Made by a program: the position numbers and the translations under genes. From an uncultured Acetatifactor sp. (GTDB taxonomy: Bacteria; Bacillota; Clostridia; Lachnospirales; Lachnospiraceae), in NCBI GenBank assembly GCA_910586835.1, contig CAJUJU010000036.1, forward strand, positions 1 to 41,141: DNA of 41,141 nt, given 5' to 3'. Under the pieces are notes generated by a model. It saw only the letters and a program-made list of their open reading frames with translations, was not told the DNA's origin and made no database searches. The number at the start of each line of letters is the position of its first letter. Positions within the stretch are counted from its first letter, which is position 1. Of this stretch, positions 23,651 to 31,530 are shown piece by piece.

Positions 23651-25945
23651 ATGGCCGGCATAACATTGGAAAAAGACAAACGCATTTACACCGTGGGACA
23701 GCCCATGACCGCCCTGCATATGATCACGAAGGGCAAGGTCTCCGTGGAGCACCCCGGAGGCGTCTATCAGCTGGGAAAGGGAGACATCATCGGGGTCTGC
23801 GAGCTTTGCTCCGAGGTTCACTTTCTGGGCTATATCACAACGGAGGAAACCGTCATACTTACCTATCCCGTAAACAACACCGAAGCTCTGGCGGATCTGC
23901 TGTTAAAGCACCCAGACGTGGCAAGGCTCTTTCTGCTTTCCCTGTTCCGGCAGATCGGCCTTCTGCAGGAGCAGAGCACACTGTCCGAAATGAACTCTAC
24001 CAGTCTCCACCAGAATCTGATGGAAGACTATGAAAAATACAATTCCCTCTGCAACCTCTACCGCCTTCCTCCCTGTACCTCAAACAATTTGGAGGAACTG
24101 GGCGCTTTTCTCAGCGAAGACGCTCCGGACGAGTGGCTGAACGCCTATTATATCGGACTGCGCCATCTCTATTCCGCCGCAGGGGAAACCACAAAAACCA
24201 TGTTGCGGGAGCCGGGCCTTTCCCTGGGTCTGCTCTACAAGGGCAGCCAGGACTACCGCGCCGCCTTCTCGGTGCTGGAAGAGCACTCCCGCTACCGTTC
24301 TACCGTTGCAGGCCATTACTTTAACTCCTCCGGCAGCGATCTCTTTGAGCTGTTCTCCTCTCTGTACCTTCGTCTCGGACAGAACAATGAGGATGCGGAG
24401 GGACTGTACCGGGATCTGAACAGAATCATCGAGCAGTTCGAAAACGATCCCTCTCTGGACAAGACAAAAGTCTCCGCCAGAATAGCAGACTTCCGCAGCA
24501 GCTGCGCAAAGCAGAGCGCTCCCGTGGAGCAGGCGGAAGTGCAAAAAGAGGACGGCATGAGCGCCACCATTCTGCAGGATCTGAAGGATTCCCTGAGCGC
24601 CATTCTGGAATATGCCGACGTTGATCCCGAGTGTGCCGCCTCCTTCCGCGATCACGTCCAGGAATTCAAGGAGCTGGAGGACCGCAATGCAATGGAAGAC
24701 AAATGCAACCGCCTGCGCCGGCAGCTGACAGATGAATTCTACAAGGTGTACGCCCATTGTTTTGAGAAATCCATCACCACTCCCTACCTTCCCATCCCTG
24801 TGAAGATGTTCCTCTTCTTCGGCTATGCGGATGAGGAACTGGCCGGTTCCGCCAACTGTGTCAAGCTCTACAATCTGGCCTGCGGCATGGAGGATCAGAG
24901 CCACTTTGGCGTTTATACTCTGTACCACTGGCTGCTGGCTATCTACAACGGCGACAAGAACCCCAGCCGCAACGAGTTCGATGAAGATTTCCTGGACTAT
25001 ATTCACAAGCAGAAGCAAAGCGGAAACATCACCACCGCCCAGATGATTGACATGGAGGGCGATCCCATGGCCCGGGTGACTTTCGAGATGGAAAACCTGT
25101 TCCCACAGGTCAACAAGATGACTTGCGGCCGTATCTCCACCTTCTGCCCGCTCTTCTCCGCCGACAACGTGCTGAAGGATCTGAACACCGCGTTTGTCAC
25201 TACCGCGCAGATCAGCAAGGCCTTCGCAACCATACGCTCCATCGACTTTTCCGCCTACTACCGGGAGAGCCTGGATCTGGAGAACGCGGAGACCATGGGC
25301 AAGGAAACCATCCATCTGGAATTTCTGCCTGACATCGTCCTGATGCCCAATGTGGGAATCCGCGGTGTCATGTGGCAGGAGATCGACGGAAAGAAGCGCA
25401 ACAGTCCGGGCAGAATGTTCTTCTCCATCTTCCACATGGAGGACGTCAACACCACCCTGGTCAGACTTACCGGCGAGTTCCGCTGGGAGATGTGCAAGCG
25501 TATCCAGGGCACCCGCTGGAACGACGTTTCCGAGCGCTCTCTCACCAGCGAATACTTTGATTATGTACAGTTTTACAGAAAGAACCATGAACTCAGTGCA
25601 GAGGCGAAGGAACGGATCCGCAACAGCCTGCAGCGGGCAAAGAACAGCTTCAAGGAAATGTTTGTCCGCGACTATATCATATGGGTTATGTTTGAGGGAA
25701 CCGGCTCACCCAGACTGAATAAGGTGGCCAGAAAGATTCTCTTCACCTACTGTCCCTTCCCTGCTTCCCTGGCGGCCACGATGGAACAGAACCCGATTTA
25801 CACGGAGCTGATGTCACGTCAAAAGGTTCTGAGCGGCCAGAGAATCCACCGCCTGGATATGCTGAGACAGAAGCTGAAGAACGGAAATATACCCATTCCC
25901 GCTTCCCTGGAAAAAGAAATTAATTTTACTGCCGGAAAGATATAG
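23651..25945 (+). CDS. Large protein with an N-terminal cyclic-nucleotide-binding-like domain; unknown function
   Basis: 764 residues, no signal peptide or membrane segment. Residues 5-105 follow the cNMP-binding (Crp-like) outline: YTVGQPMTALHMITKGKVSV, then a GKGDIIG turn and a helix FLLSLFRQIGLLQEQ. No helix-turn-helix follows, so it is not a Crp-type regulator. The middle (110-340) is helical and looks repeat-like; the C-terminal 400 residues (from about KMFLFFGYADEE) are soluble, rich in aromatic residues, with ELLFP-, PNVGIRGVMWQE- and GTRWNDVSERSL-type segments that I do not recognise. AAGAGG precedes the ATG. It is the only plus-strand gene here, with its own promoter and terminator. 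Confidence 0.8.
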   Translation: MAGITLEKDKRIYTVGQPMTALHMITKGKVSVEHPGGVYQLGKGDIIGVCELCSEVHFLGYITTEETVILTYPVNNTEALADLLLKHPDVARLFLLSLFRQIGLLQEQSTLSEMNSTSLHQNLMEDYEKYNSLCNLYRLPPCTSNNLEELGAFLSEDAPDEWLNAYYIGLRHLYSAAGETTKTMLREPGLSLGLLYKGSQDYRAAFSVLEEHSRYRSTVAGHYFNSSGSDLFELFSSLYLRLGQNNEDAEGLYRDLNRIIEQFENDPSLDKTKVSARIADFRSSCAKQSAPVEQAEVQKEDGMSATILQDLKDSLSAILEYADVDPECAASFRDHVQEFKELEDRNAMEDKCNRLRRQLTDEFYKVYAHCFEKSITTPYLPIPVKMFLFFGYADEELAGSANCVKLYNLACGMEDQSHFGVYTLYHWLLAIYNGDKNPSRNEFDEDFLDYIHKQKQSGNITTAQMIDMEGDPMARVTFEMENLFPQVNKMTCGRISTFCPLFSADNVLKDLNTAFVTTAQISKAFATIRSIDFSAYYRESLDLENAETMGKETIHLEFLPDIVLMPNVGIRGVMWQEIDGKKRNSPGRMFFSIFHMEDVNTTLVRLTGEFRWEMCKRIQGTRWNDVSERSLTSEYFDYVQFYRKNHELSAEAKERIRNSLQRAKNSFKEMFVRDYIIWVMFEGTGSPRLNKVARKILFTYCPFPASLAATMEQNPIYTELMSRQKVLSGQRIHRLDMLRQKLKNGNIPIPASLEKEINFTAGKI

Positions 25946-25995
25946 ACATTTTCAGAATTATATTGTATACTGTAGAAGAATTCCCCTTTACGACG

Positions 25996-26034
25996 AGAGC
26001 ACCGCGGCATATGGACCGGGTGCTCTTGTTTTTG
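25996..26034 (+). terminator. Intrinsic terminator after the cNMP-like gene
   Basis: AGAGCACC (25996-26003) pairs with GGTGCTCT (26019-26026), extended by CGG/CCG inside, followed by TGTTTTTG. It lies 50 bases after the stop codon. Confidence 0.85.
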
Positions 26035-26042
26035 CATTTTTC

Positions 26043-26438
26043 TTATTGATTGGCCGCATCCTGCCCGGATTCGTCCGTCATCTTTTTTATCAGCGGCTGC
26101 GGATCCCGCTCCAGCGTAAGCATTGCTTCAAAAGCAGCAAGCAGCAATCTCTCCTGTCTGTACCGGTTCATCTCCTCCGGCCGATCCATGTACAGCTTAA
26201 AGTGATCCACCTGCCACACCAGCACATCCGCCAAAGTGTACCCCTCCACTGCGTATCTGCACAGAAAGCTGCCCTTGTCGTGATACCAGGCAAGCTCCTG
26301 CAGCAGTCCCGGCGACTGACGAATTTCCTGCCACAGCTCCTCGCCGTACCGTTCCGTTTCGCCGGCCCCCGCCGCCAACTTCAGCACATAGCTCCGCAGC
26401 GTATCAAGCGCCCGCTCCAGTCTCTCCTCCTGCTCCAT
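26043..26438 (-). CDS. Small conserved protein of unknown function
   Basis: 131 residues, acidic at the C-terminus, no signal peptide or membrane segment. A helical N-terminus (EERLERALDTLRSYVLKLA) is followed by WQEIRQSPGLLQELAWYHDKGSFLCRYAVEGYTLADVLVWQVDHFKLYMDR, which has a strong pattern of aromatic residues but no family I can name. Start at 26438 is set by GGGAGG six bases upstream. It lies between the tRNA-Trp terminator and the terminator of the convergent cNMP-like gene, so it is a single-gene unit. Confidence 0.7.
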   Translation of the reverse strand: MEQEERLERALDTLRSYVLKLAAGAGETERYGEELWQEIRQSPGLLQELAWYHDKGSFLCRYAVEGYTLADVLVWQVDHFKLYMDRPEEMNRYRQERLLLAAFEAMLTLERDPQPLIKKMTDESGQDAANQ

Positions 26439-26508
26439 ACTTCCTCCCGTCCCCGCACAGCAGCGGACATTTCCATTACAATCCACTTTATCTCTTTTTT
26501 GAGAATAC

Positions 26509-26542
26509 AAAAGACCCTGAACGGCTTACGCAATTCAGGATC
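26509..26542 (-). terminator. Terminator after tRNA-Trp
   Basis: GATCCTGAA pairs with TTCAGGGTC (one G-T pair, 12-base loop) and is followed by TTTTGTATT on the minus strand. It starts 9 bases after the tRNA 3' end. Confidence 0.8.
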
Positions 26543-26550
26543 CCTTCAAG

Positions 26551-26621
26551 CAGGGGAAGAGAGGCTCGAACTCCCGTTAACGGTTTTGGAGACCGCCGCA
26601 CTACCACTGTACTATTCCCCT
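26551..26621 (-). tRNA. tRNA-Trp (anticodon CCA)
   Basis: The full cloverleaf can be drawn on the minus strand. Acceptor AGGGGAA/TTCCCCT; D arm GTAC/GTGC with loop AGTGGTA; anticodon arm GCGGT-CTCCAAA-ACCGT with anticodon CCA; 4-base variable loop; T arm GGGAG-TTCGAGC-CTCTC. The discriminator base is G and no CCA tail is encoded. It has its own promoter and terminator, so it is transcribed alone. Confidence 0.95.
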
Positions 26622-26670
26622 ATTCTTCGTCGGTGCAATCACATAAGTGAGAGAACCACCAACGAATGAT

Positions 26671-26700
26671 ATTATAACACAGAAACCGACTGCTTTGCAA
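26671..26700 (-). promoter_or_regulatory. Promoter of tRNA-Trp
   Basis: On the minus strand TTGCAA (26695-26700), an 18-base spacer and TATAAT (26671-26676), 50 bases upstream of the tRNA 5' end. The precursor leader can fold into a 10-base-pair imperfect hairpin (TTCGTTGGTG / CACCGACGAA). Confidence 0.75.
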
Positions 26701-26740
26701 GTCATTTTTTGCATTTCTTTGATAAACTGACGCTGACAGC

Positions 26741-28123
26741 TCAGCCGAAACATCTGTCAATCACATCCTGCACCGTTCTGACGCCGACAATCTCGATGCC
26801 GCTGTTTCTGCGGCAGTCCTCCACACAGACAAAGGGCACGATACAAGTCTCAAAGCCCAGCTTTTCTGCCTCCGCCACCCGCTGTCTGGCCATGCTCACC
26901 GCCCGGACCTCACCGCTCAGGCCCACCTCACCAAAAGCGATCAGCTTAGGGGGCAGCGCCCTGTTTTTAAACCCTGACAGAATGGCTAGAACAATCCCCA
27001 GGTCGATGGCCGGCTCCAGAATTTTAATGCCGCCCGTAATATTCACATAAGCGTCACAGGATGCAAGCTGAATCCCCGAGCGCTTCTCCAGCACGGCCAT
27101 CAGCAGATTTACCCGGTTGAAATCCGTTCCCGTGGTCTGCCTTCTGGGAATGCCGAAACTGCTCTGGCATACCAACGCCTGTATCTCCACCAGAAGCGGT
27201 CTAGTCCCTTCCATGGTACACGCCACCACGGAACCGCTGGCATTTTCCGGCCTGCCGTTCAGCATATACTCGGAAGCATTCTGCACCTCCTCAAGTCCCT
27301 GCTCCCGCATCTCAAACACACCGATCTCATTGGTAGAGCCAAATCGATTCTTGACGCCCCTGAGAATACGATAGGAGGCATGGCGATCCCCCTCGAAATA
27401 CAGCACGGTATCCACCATATGCTCCAGCACCCGGGGGCCCGCCACCGTCCCCTCCTTTGTCACATGTCCTACGATGAACACCGACACGCCAAAGCCCTTT
27501 GCCAGCTGCAGCAGAATGCCCGTGGATTCTCTCACCTGGGAAACGCTTCCCGGCGCCGCGGACACATTCTCATTGTACATGGTCTGGATGGAATCGATGA
27601 CCACCACCTCCGGCTTCTGCTCCCGTATTACCTCCGTGATCCCGTCCAGCCGGGTCTCACACAGCAGGAGCATCTGAGGCGTAAAGGCCCCCAGCCTGTC
27701 GGCGCGCATCTTGATCTGCGTCTGGGATTCCTCTCCCGATATGTAAAGCACCTTATGTCCGCCGCAGGAAAGACGGCGGCAGACCTGCAGAAGCAATGTG
27801 GATTTTCCGATTCCCGGGTCTCCGCCCACCAGCGTCAGCGAGCCCTGGACGATGCCGCCGCCCAGCACCCGATCCAGCTCCCCGATACCCGTGGAGAGCT
27901 TATCCTCCTCCCGGATGGAGATCTCAGACAGTACACTGGGTGCGGCAGCACCTCCACGCTTTCCCGATGAAGCGGCAGCCACACCCGCATGAGGCGTCTT
28001 GCTCACCGTCTCCTCCACAAAAGAATTCCACTCCCTGCAACCGGGGCACTGCCCCATCCACTTGGATGACTCATACCCACAATTCTGACAGAAAAACACT
28101 GTCGCGGTCTTTCCCTTTGCCAT
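26741..28123 (-). CDS. radA: DNA repair protein RadA (Sms)
   Basis: 460 residues, normal length. A RecA-like ATPase that helps branch migration in recombination repair. Domains in order: C4 zinc finger near the N-terminus (CQNCGYESSKWMGQCPGC), Walker A GGDPGIGKST at about 97, the RadA-specific KNRFGSTNE at about 255, and a Lon-like C-terminal domain (RRQTTGTDFNR to the end). It follows a small conserved gene by only 3 bases and lies in the GntR-clpC unit; clpC-radA neighbourhood is common in Firmicutes. Confidence 0.97.
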   Translation of the reverse strand: MAKGKTATVFFCQNCGYESSKWMGQCPGCREWNSFVEETVSKTPHAGVAAASSGKRGGAAAPSVLSEISIREEDKLSTGIGELDRVLGGGIVQGSLTLVGGDPGIGKSTLLLQVCRRLSCGGHKVLYISGEESQTQIKMRADRLGAFTPQMLLLCETRLDGITEVIREQKPEVVVIDSIQTMYNENVSAAPGSVSQVRESTGILLQLAKGFGVSVFIVGHVTKEGTVAGPRVLEHMVDTVLYFEGDRHASYRILRGVKNRFGSTNEIGVFEMREQGLEEVQNASEYMLNGRPENASGSVVACTMEGTRPLLVEIQALVCQSSFGIPRRQTTGTDFNRVNLLMAVLEKRSGIQLASCDAYVNITGGIKILEPAIDLGIVLAILSGFKNRALPPKLIAFGEVGLSGEVRAVSMARQRVAEAEKLGFETCIVPFVCVEDCRRNSGIEIVGVRTVQDVIDRCFG

Positions 28124-28126
28124 AGA

Positions 28127-28540
28127 CTACGCTCTCTCGATCCTGACAGGCACTTCACCCGCTGATGCCAGTTCCACGCTCAGGGAAAGCTTTCCTCCCA
28201 GCCCTGTGGTCATGGAACCCATGCTCTTTCCGTCCACAAATACCTCGTACTGGGTGTCGTCGTCCAGGCCCACGGTGATCTGGGCATCCTCGTCACCCTC
28301 TACCACAAATTCCACTCCGTTTTCCTTCTCTGTAAAATCAAGAACGCTCGTCCCCGGCACCGATTCATAGAGAAACATACCGTTCTTCTCCAGCTTGGTC
28401 ATCTCCCGAAAGGTCTTTACCTTCAAAAGATCTCCTGCATGCTCAAAGTCCTCTACCTTCGCCTTCTGCTCCAGCTGATGATTTCCGAAACTGATCGCCC
28501 CGCTCTGTTCGCTGCGGAGCAGCTCTTCTACAACTGCCAT
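28127..28540 (-). CDS. Small conserved protein of unknown function
   Basis: 137 residues, soluble, acidic. The pattern runs VVEELLRSEQSGAISFGNHQLEQK at the start, a central VKTFREMTKLEKNGMFLYESVPGT and a C-terminal beta-rich part (DDTQYEVFVDGKSMGSM). Similar short proteins in Lachnospiraceae have sometimes been labelled endosialidase, a name I see no support for. AGGAGG precedes the ATG. It lies between clpC (41 bases upstream) and radA (3 bases downstream), so it probably belongs to the same transcript. Confidence 0.8.
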   Translation of the reverse strand: MAVVEELLRSEQSGAISFGNHQLEQKAKVEDFEHAGDLLKVKTFREMTKLEKNGMFLYESVPGTSVLDFTEKENGVEFVVEGDEDAQITVGLDDDTQYEVFVDGKSMGSMTTGLGGKLSLSVELASAGEVPVRIERA

Positions 28541-28581
28541 CCGTGTATCCTCCTGTTCCTTTGTAGTTCATTGACAGCTAT

Positions 28582-31035
28582 CTACAGTATATTCGATTCG
28601 CCTTTTGTTGTAAAGCAGACTTTTCCGTTTTTAAACCCGGCTGTCACAGCATCCCCCGGCTGTACCTTTTTCATCAGAATCTCCTCTGCCAGCGCGTCTT
28701 CCACCACGGACTGAAGCGCTCTCTTCAGGGGTCTTGCACCCATTTTGTTGTCCGAATAAGCAGTCACCAGATGCTCCTTCAAGGCAGCTGTCATGGAAAG
28801 CCGGATCCCCATCTGCTCCTCACAGCGCCTGTAGAGACCAGCGGCCAGCAGGTTCACAATGGCCTTCATATCCTCGCCGCCAAGCTGATGGAACACAATA
28901 ATGTCGTCGATCCTGTTGATAAACTCCGGCTTGAAACTCCTCTTTACCTCCTCCATGACACCGGATTTCATCCTCTCATAATCCCGCTTCGCGTCTGCCC
29001 CGGCGGCAAAGCCCAGGTTCTTCGGATCTACAATCCGCTGTGCTCCCGCGTTGGAGGTCATAATCAGAATAGTATTCTTAAAGCTGACCTTTCTGCCCTT
29101 GGAGTCCGTGATGTGTCCGTCATCCAGTACCTGAAGCAGAATATTGAACACATCGGGGTGCGCTTTCTCTATCTCGTCAAAGAGCACCACGGAATAAGGG
29201 TTCCGGCGCACCTTCTCGCTGAGCTGGCCGCCCTCCTCAAAACCTACATAGCCAGGCGGCGAGCCTATCATCTTGGAGACGGAATGTCCCTCCATATACT
29301 CCGACATATCCACCCGGATAATGGCATCCTCCGCGCCGAACATTGCTTCCGCAAGCGCCTTGGACAGCTCTGTCTTTCCCACGCCGGTAGGCCCCAGGAA
29401 CAGGAAGGATCCGATGGGACGTCTGGGATCCTTCAGGCCCACGCGCCCCCGGCGCATGGCCTTTGCCACCGCCGTCACCGCCTCCTCCTGGCCGATGACA
29501 CGCTTATGCAGTATCCCCTCCAGCTTCAGCAGTCTCTCGCTCTCCTTCTGTGCCAGCTTCTGCACCGGGATCCGAGTCCACATGGCCACCACATCCGCAA
29601 TGTCGTTTTCTCCGATGACAATCTGCTTTCCCTGGTTTCCGTTCTCCAGCCTCTTCTTTGCCCGCTCATATTTTTTCACCAGTTCATCCTGGTTCTTCTT
29701 AATCTCAGCCGCCTGGGAAAAGGCCTCCATGCGAATGGAGCGCTCTATCTGCAGATCCATCTTTCTGATCTGCTCCGCCGTTTCCTTCAGCTTATCCGGC
29801 ACATCCGACGTGCGCAGTCTGGCCCCGGCTGACGCCTCGTCAATCAGATCAATGGCCTTGTCGGGAAGGTTTCTGTCATTGATGTAGCGGGCCGACAGCC
29901 TTACGGCCGCCTCCACCGCCTCCGGCGTGATGGTCACACGGTGATGCTCCTCGTATTTTCCCCTGATCCCCTCCAGAATGCGAATGGCCTCGGCCTCTGT
30001 AGGCTCCTCCACATTCACAGGCTGAAAACGCCGCTCCAGAGCCGCGTCCTTCTCGATATACTTGCGGTATTCGGCTATGGTCGTAGCACCGATCATCTGC
30101 AGCTCTCCCCTGGCCAGGGACGGTTTCAGAATATTGGAGGCGTCGATGGCTCCCTCCGCCCCTCCGGCTCCGATGATGGTATGCAGCTCGTCCAGAAACA
30201 GGATTACATTCCCGTCGTCAATCACTTCGTGAATGACCTTCTTGATCCGCTCCTCAAACTCACCGCGGTATTTGCTGCCTGCCACCATGCCGGACAGATC
30301 CAGTGTGAGTACCCTCTTATCCTTCACCGTGAACGGCACCTTGCCCTCCACAATCCGCAGCGCAAGCCCTTCTACCACGGCGGTCTTTCCCACTCCCGGC
30401 TCTCCGATGAGACAGGGATTGTTCTTGGTACGTCTGCTGAGGATCTGAATCAGCCGGCGGATCTCCTCCTCCCTGCCGATAACGGGATCCAGCTTTCCCT
30501 CTCTCGCCATGGCTGTCAGATCCCTGCTGTACTGTGCCAGTGCTCCACCTTTGCTTTTTCCCTGCCTTCTCCCCAGATCTTCCTTGTAAAGATTGCCGTC
30601 CTGTCCCATGGCAATCAGCGTATCCACATAAATTTTCTGCACATTGGCGCCCAGGGTATTCAGCAGCCGCACCGCCACATTTTCCCCCTCCTTAATCAAC
30701 GCCAACAGAATGTGCTCCGTTCCCGTCCGGCGCTGCCCAAAGCGCGCCGCCTGCCTGTGGGCCTCCTCCAGAACCTTCCGGGCTCTGGGCGAATACCCTT
30801 CTCTCTCCCGAAGTCCCACGCCTCCGTCAAAGGCGATGGATTCCTGAATCATATCCAGGACACGGGAAATCTCCACCCCGTTGTCCGTGAGGGTTCTGTG
30901 CGCCACCCCCTCCTGTTCCTTCAAAAGTCCTGCCAGAATGTGTTCCGTACCCACATACCCCTGCTTCAGGCCGGAAGCACAGCGGGCGGCTGCCTTCAAG
31001 GCAGCCTGTGCATTATCTGTAAACCGAGACTCCAT
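28582..31035 (-). CDS. clpC: ATP-dependent Clp protease, ATP-binding subunit ClpC
   Basis: 817 residues. Unfolds proteins and feeds them to ClpP. Domains in order: double Clp-N repeat (about 1-145), first AAA+ module with GEPGVGKT near 211, a short coiled middle domain (about 410-470) of the ClpC/UVR type, second AAA+ module with GPTGVGKTELSKA, and an LGF in DPKNLGFAAG at the place of the ClpP-docking loop. Start at ATG 31035 because GGAGG lies 9 bases upstream; a TTG two codons before is too close. There is no ctsR, mcsA or mcsB next to it, which is the usual setting in Bacilli; a GntR regulator takes that place, 15 bases upstream. Confidence 0.95.
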   Translation of the reverse strand: MESRFTDNAQAALKAAARCASGLKQGYVGTEHILAGLLKEQEGVAHRTLTDNGVEISRVLDMIQESIAFDGGVGLREREGYSPRARKVLEEAHRQAARFGQRRTGTEHILLALIKEGENVAVRLLNTLGANVQKIYVDTLIAMGQDGNLYKEDLGRRQGKSKGGALAQYSRDLTAMAREGKLDPVIGREEEIRRLIQILSRRTKNNPCLIGEPGVGKTAVVEGLALRIVEGKVPFTVKDKRVLTLDLSGMVAGSKYRGEFEERIKKVIHEVIDDGNVILFLDELHTIIGAGGAEGAIDASNILKPSLARGELQMIGATTIAEYRKYIEKDAALERRFQPVNVEEPTEAEAIRILEGIRGKYEEHHRVTITPEAVEAAVRLSARYINDRNLPDKAIDLIDEASAGARLRTSDVPDKLKETAEQIRKMDLQIERSIRMEAFSQAAEIKKNQDELVKKYERAKKRLENGNQGKQIVIGENDIADVVAMWTRIPVQKLAQKESERLLKLEGILHKRVIGQEEAVTAVAKAMRRGRVGLKDPRRPIGSFLFLGPTGVGKTELSKALAEAMFGAEDAIIRVDMSEYMEGHSVSKMIGSPPGYVGFEEGGQLSEKVRRNPYSVVLFDEIEKAHPDVFNILLQVLDDGHITDSKGRKVSFKNTILIMTSNAGAQRIVDPKNLGFAAGADAKRDYERMKSGVMEEVKRSFKPEFINRIDDIIVFHQLGGEDMKAIVNLLAAGLYRRCEEQMGIRLSMTAALKEHLVTAYSDNKMGARPLKRALQSVVEDALAEEILMKKVQPGDAVTAGFKNGKVCFTTKGESNIL

Positions 31036-31050
31036 ACTCAACGTCCTCCG

Positions 31051-31419
31051 TCATCTATAATCCTCATATATTTCCTCGATCAGTCCATGAATTTCTTCTT
31101 TTGAGATATTCTTACAGGTACTCTTAGCAAGGATAACCTGCAATTCCTTTTTTAATTCCTCCAGGGTTCGCATTCTGTCAATGTCTATGGCAATGACCGC
31201 CCCTCTCCTCCGGTCCACCTTGACATATCCCTCCTGCTTCAGGACAGTATATGCCTTGTTCACCGTATGCATGTTAATTCCTATGGTATCCGCAAGCTGC
31301 CGCACGCTGGGAAGGGAGTCCCCCTCCCGAAACCGGTCGGCGGCAATCCCCATGATAATCTGATTGCGAAGCTGCAGATACAGTGCTTCATCGCTGTTGA
31401 AATCTATCTCAATGAACAT
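31051..31419 (-). CDS. GntR family (YtrA-type) transcriptional regulator
   Basis: 122 residues. Typical short GntR regulator: N-terminal winged helix (EALYLQLRNQIIMGIAADRF, SLPSVRQLADTIGINMHTVNKAY, YVKVDRRRGAVIA) and a short helical tail, as in the YtrA group. Start at 31419 is set by AAGGAGG upstream. It lies 15 bases before clpC, so it probably controls its own operon. The promoter carries an inverted repeat suitable as its operator (31435-31455). YtrA-type proteins usually sit next to ABC transporters, so the clpC setting is unusual. Confidence 0.92.
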   Translation of the reverse strand: MFIEIDFNSDEALYLQLRNQIIMGIAADRFREGDSLPSVRQLADTIGINMHTVNKAYTVLKQEGYVKVDRRRGAVIAIDIDRMRTLEELKKELQVILAKSTCKNISKEEIHGLIEEIYEDYR

Positions 31420-31434
31420 CCAAATCTGCCTCCT

Positions 31435-31474
31435 TGTTATACCCATATTATAACAGGGATACTTCCCATGTCAA
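31435..31474 (-). promoter_or_regulatory. Promoter and likely operator of the GntR-clpC-radA operon
   Basis: On the minus strand TTGACA (31469-31474), a 16-base spacer and TATAAT (31447-31452). An inverted repeat TGTTATA-N7-TATAACA (31435-31441 and 31449-31455) overlaps the -10 and is a fitting autorepression site for the GntR protein encoded just downstream. A second small repeat GGGA-N4-TCCC lies in the spacer. Confidence 0.8.
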
Positions 31475-31494
31475 CCGGATAATATGCAAAGGGA

Positions 31495-31520
31495 AAGGGA
31501 CGCTCACGAGAGCCTCCCTT
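31495..31520 (-). terminator. Hairpin after the SH3 protein gene
   Basis: AAGGGA-G-GCTC-TCGT-GAGC-G-TCCCTT folds into a 10-base-pair stem with one mismatch, followed on the minus strand by TCCCTTTGC. The T run is weak. It lies between the SH3 gene stop and the GntR promoter. Confidence 0.55.
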
Positions 31521-31530
31521 CGCCTGCATG

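Noticed and set aside
26551..26621. tRNA-Trp as an integration site
   Set aside because: No integrase gene, no repeat of the tRNA 3' end and no change of gene content is seen beside it.
28127..28540. Endosialidase label for the small gene before radA
   Set aside because: The protein is only 137 residues and shows no sialidase motif; the label appears to be an annotation carry-over.
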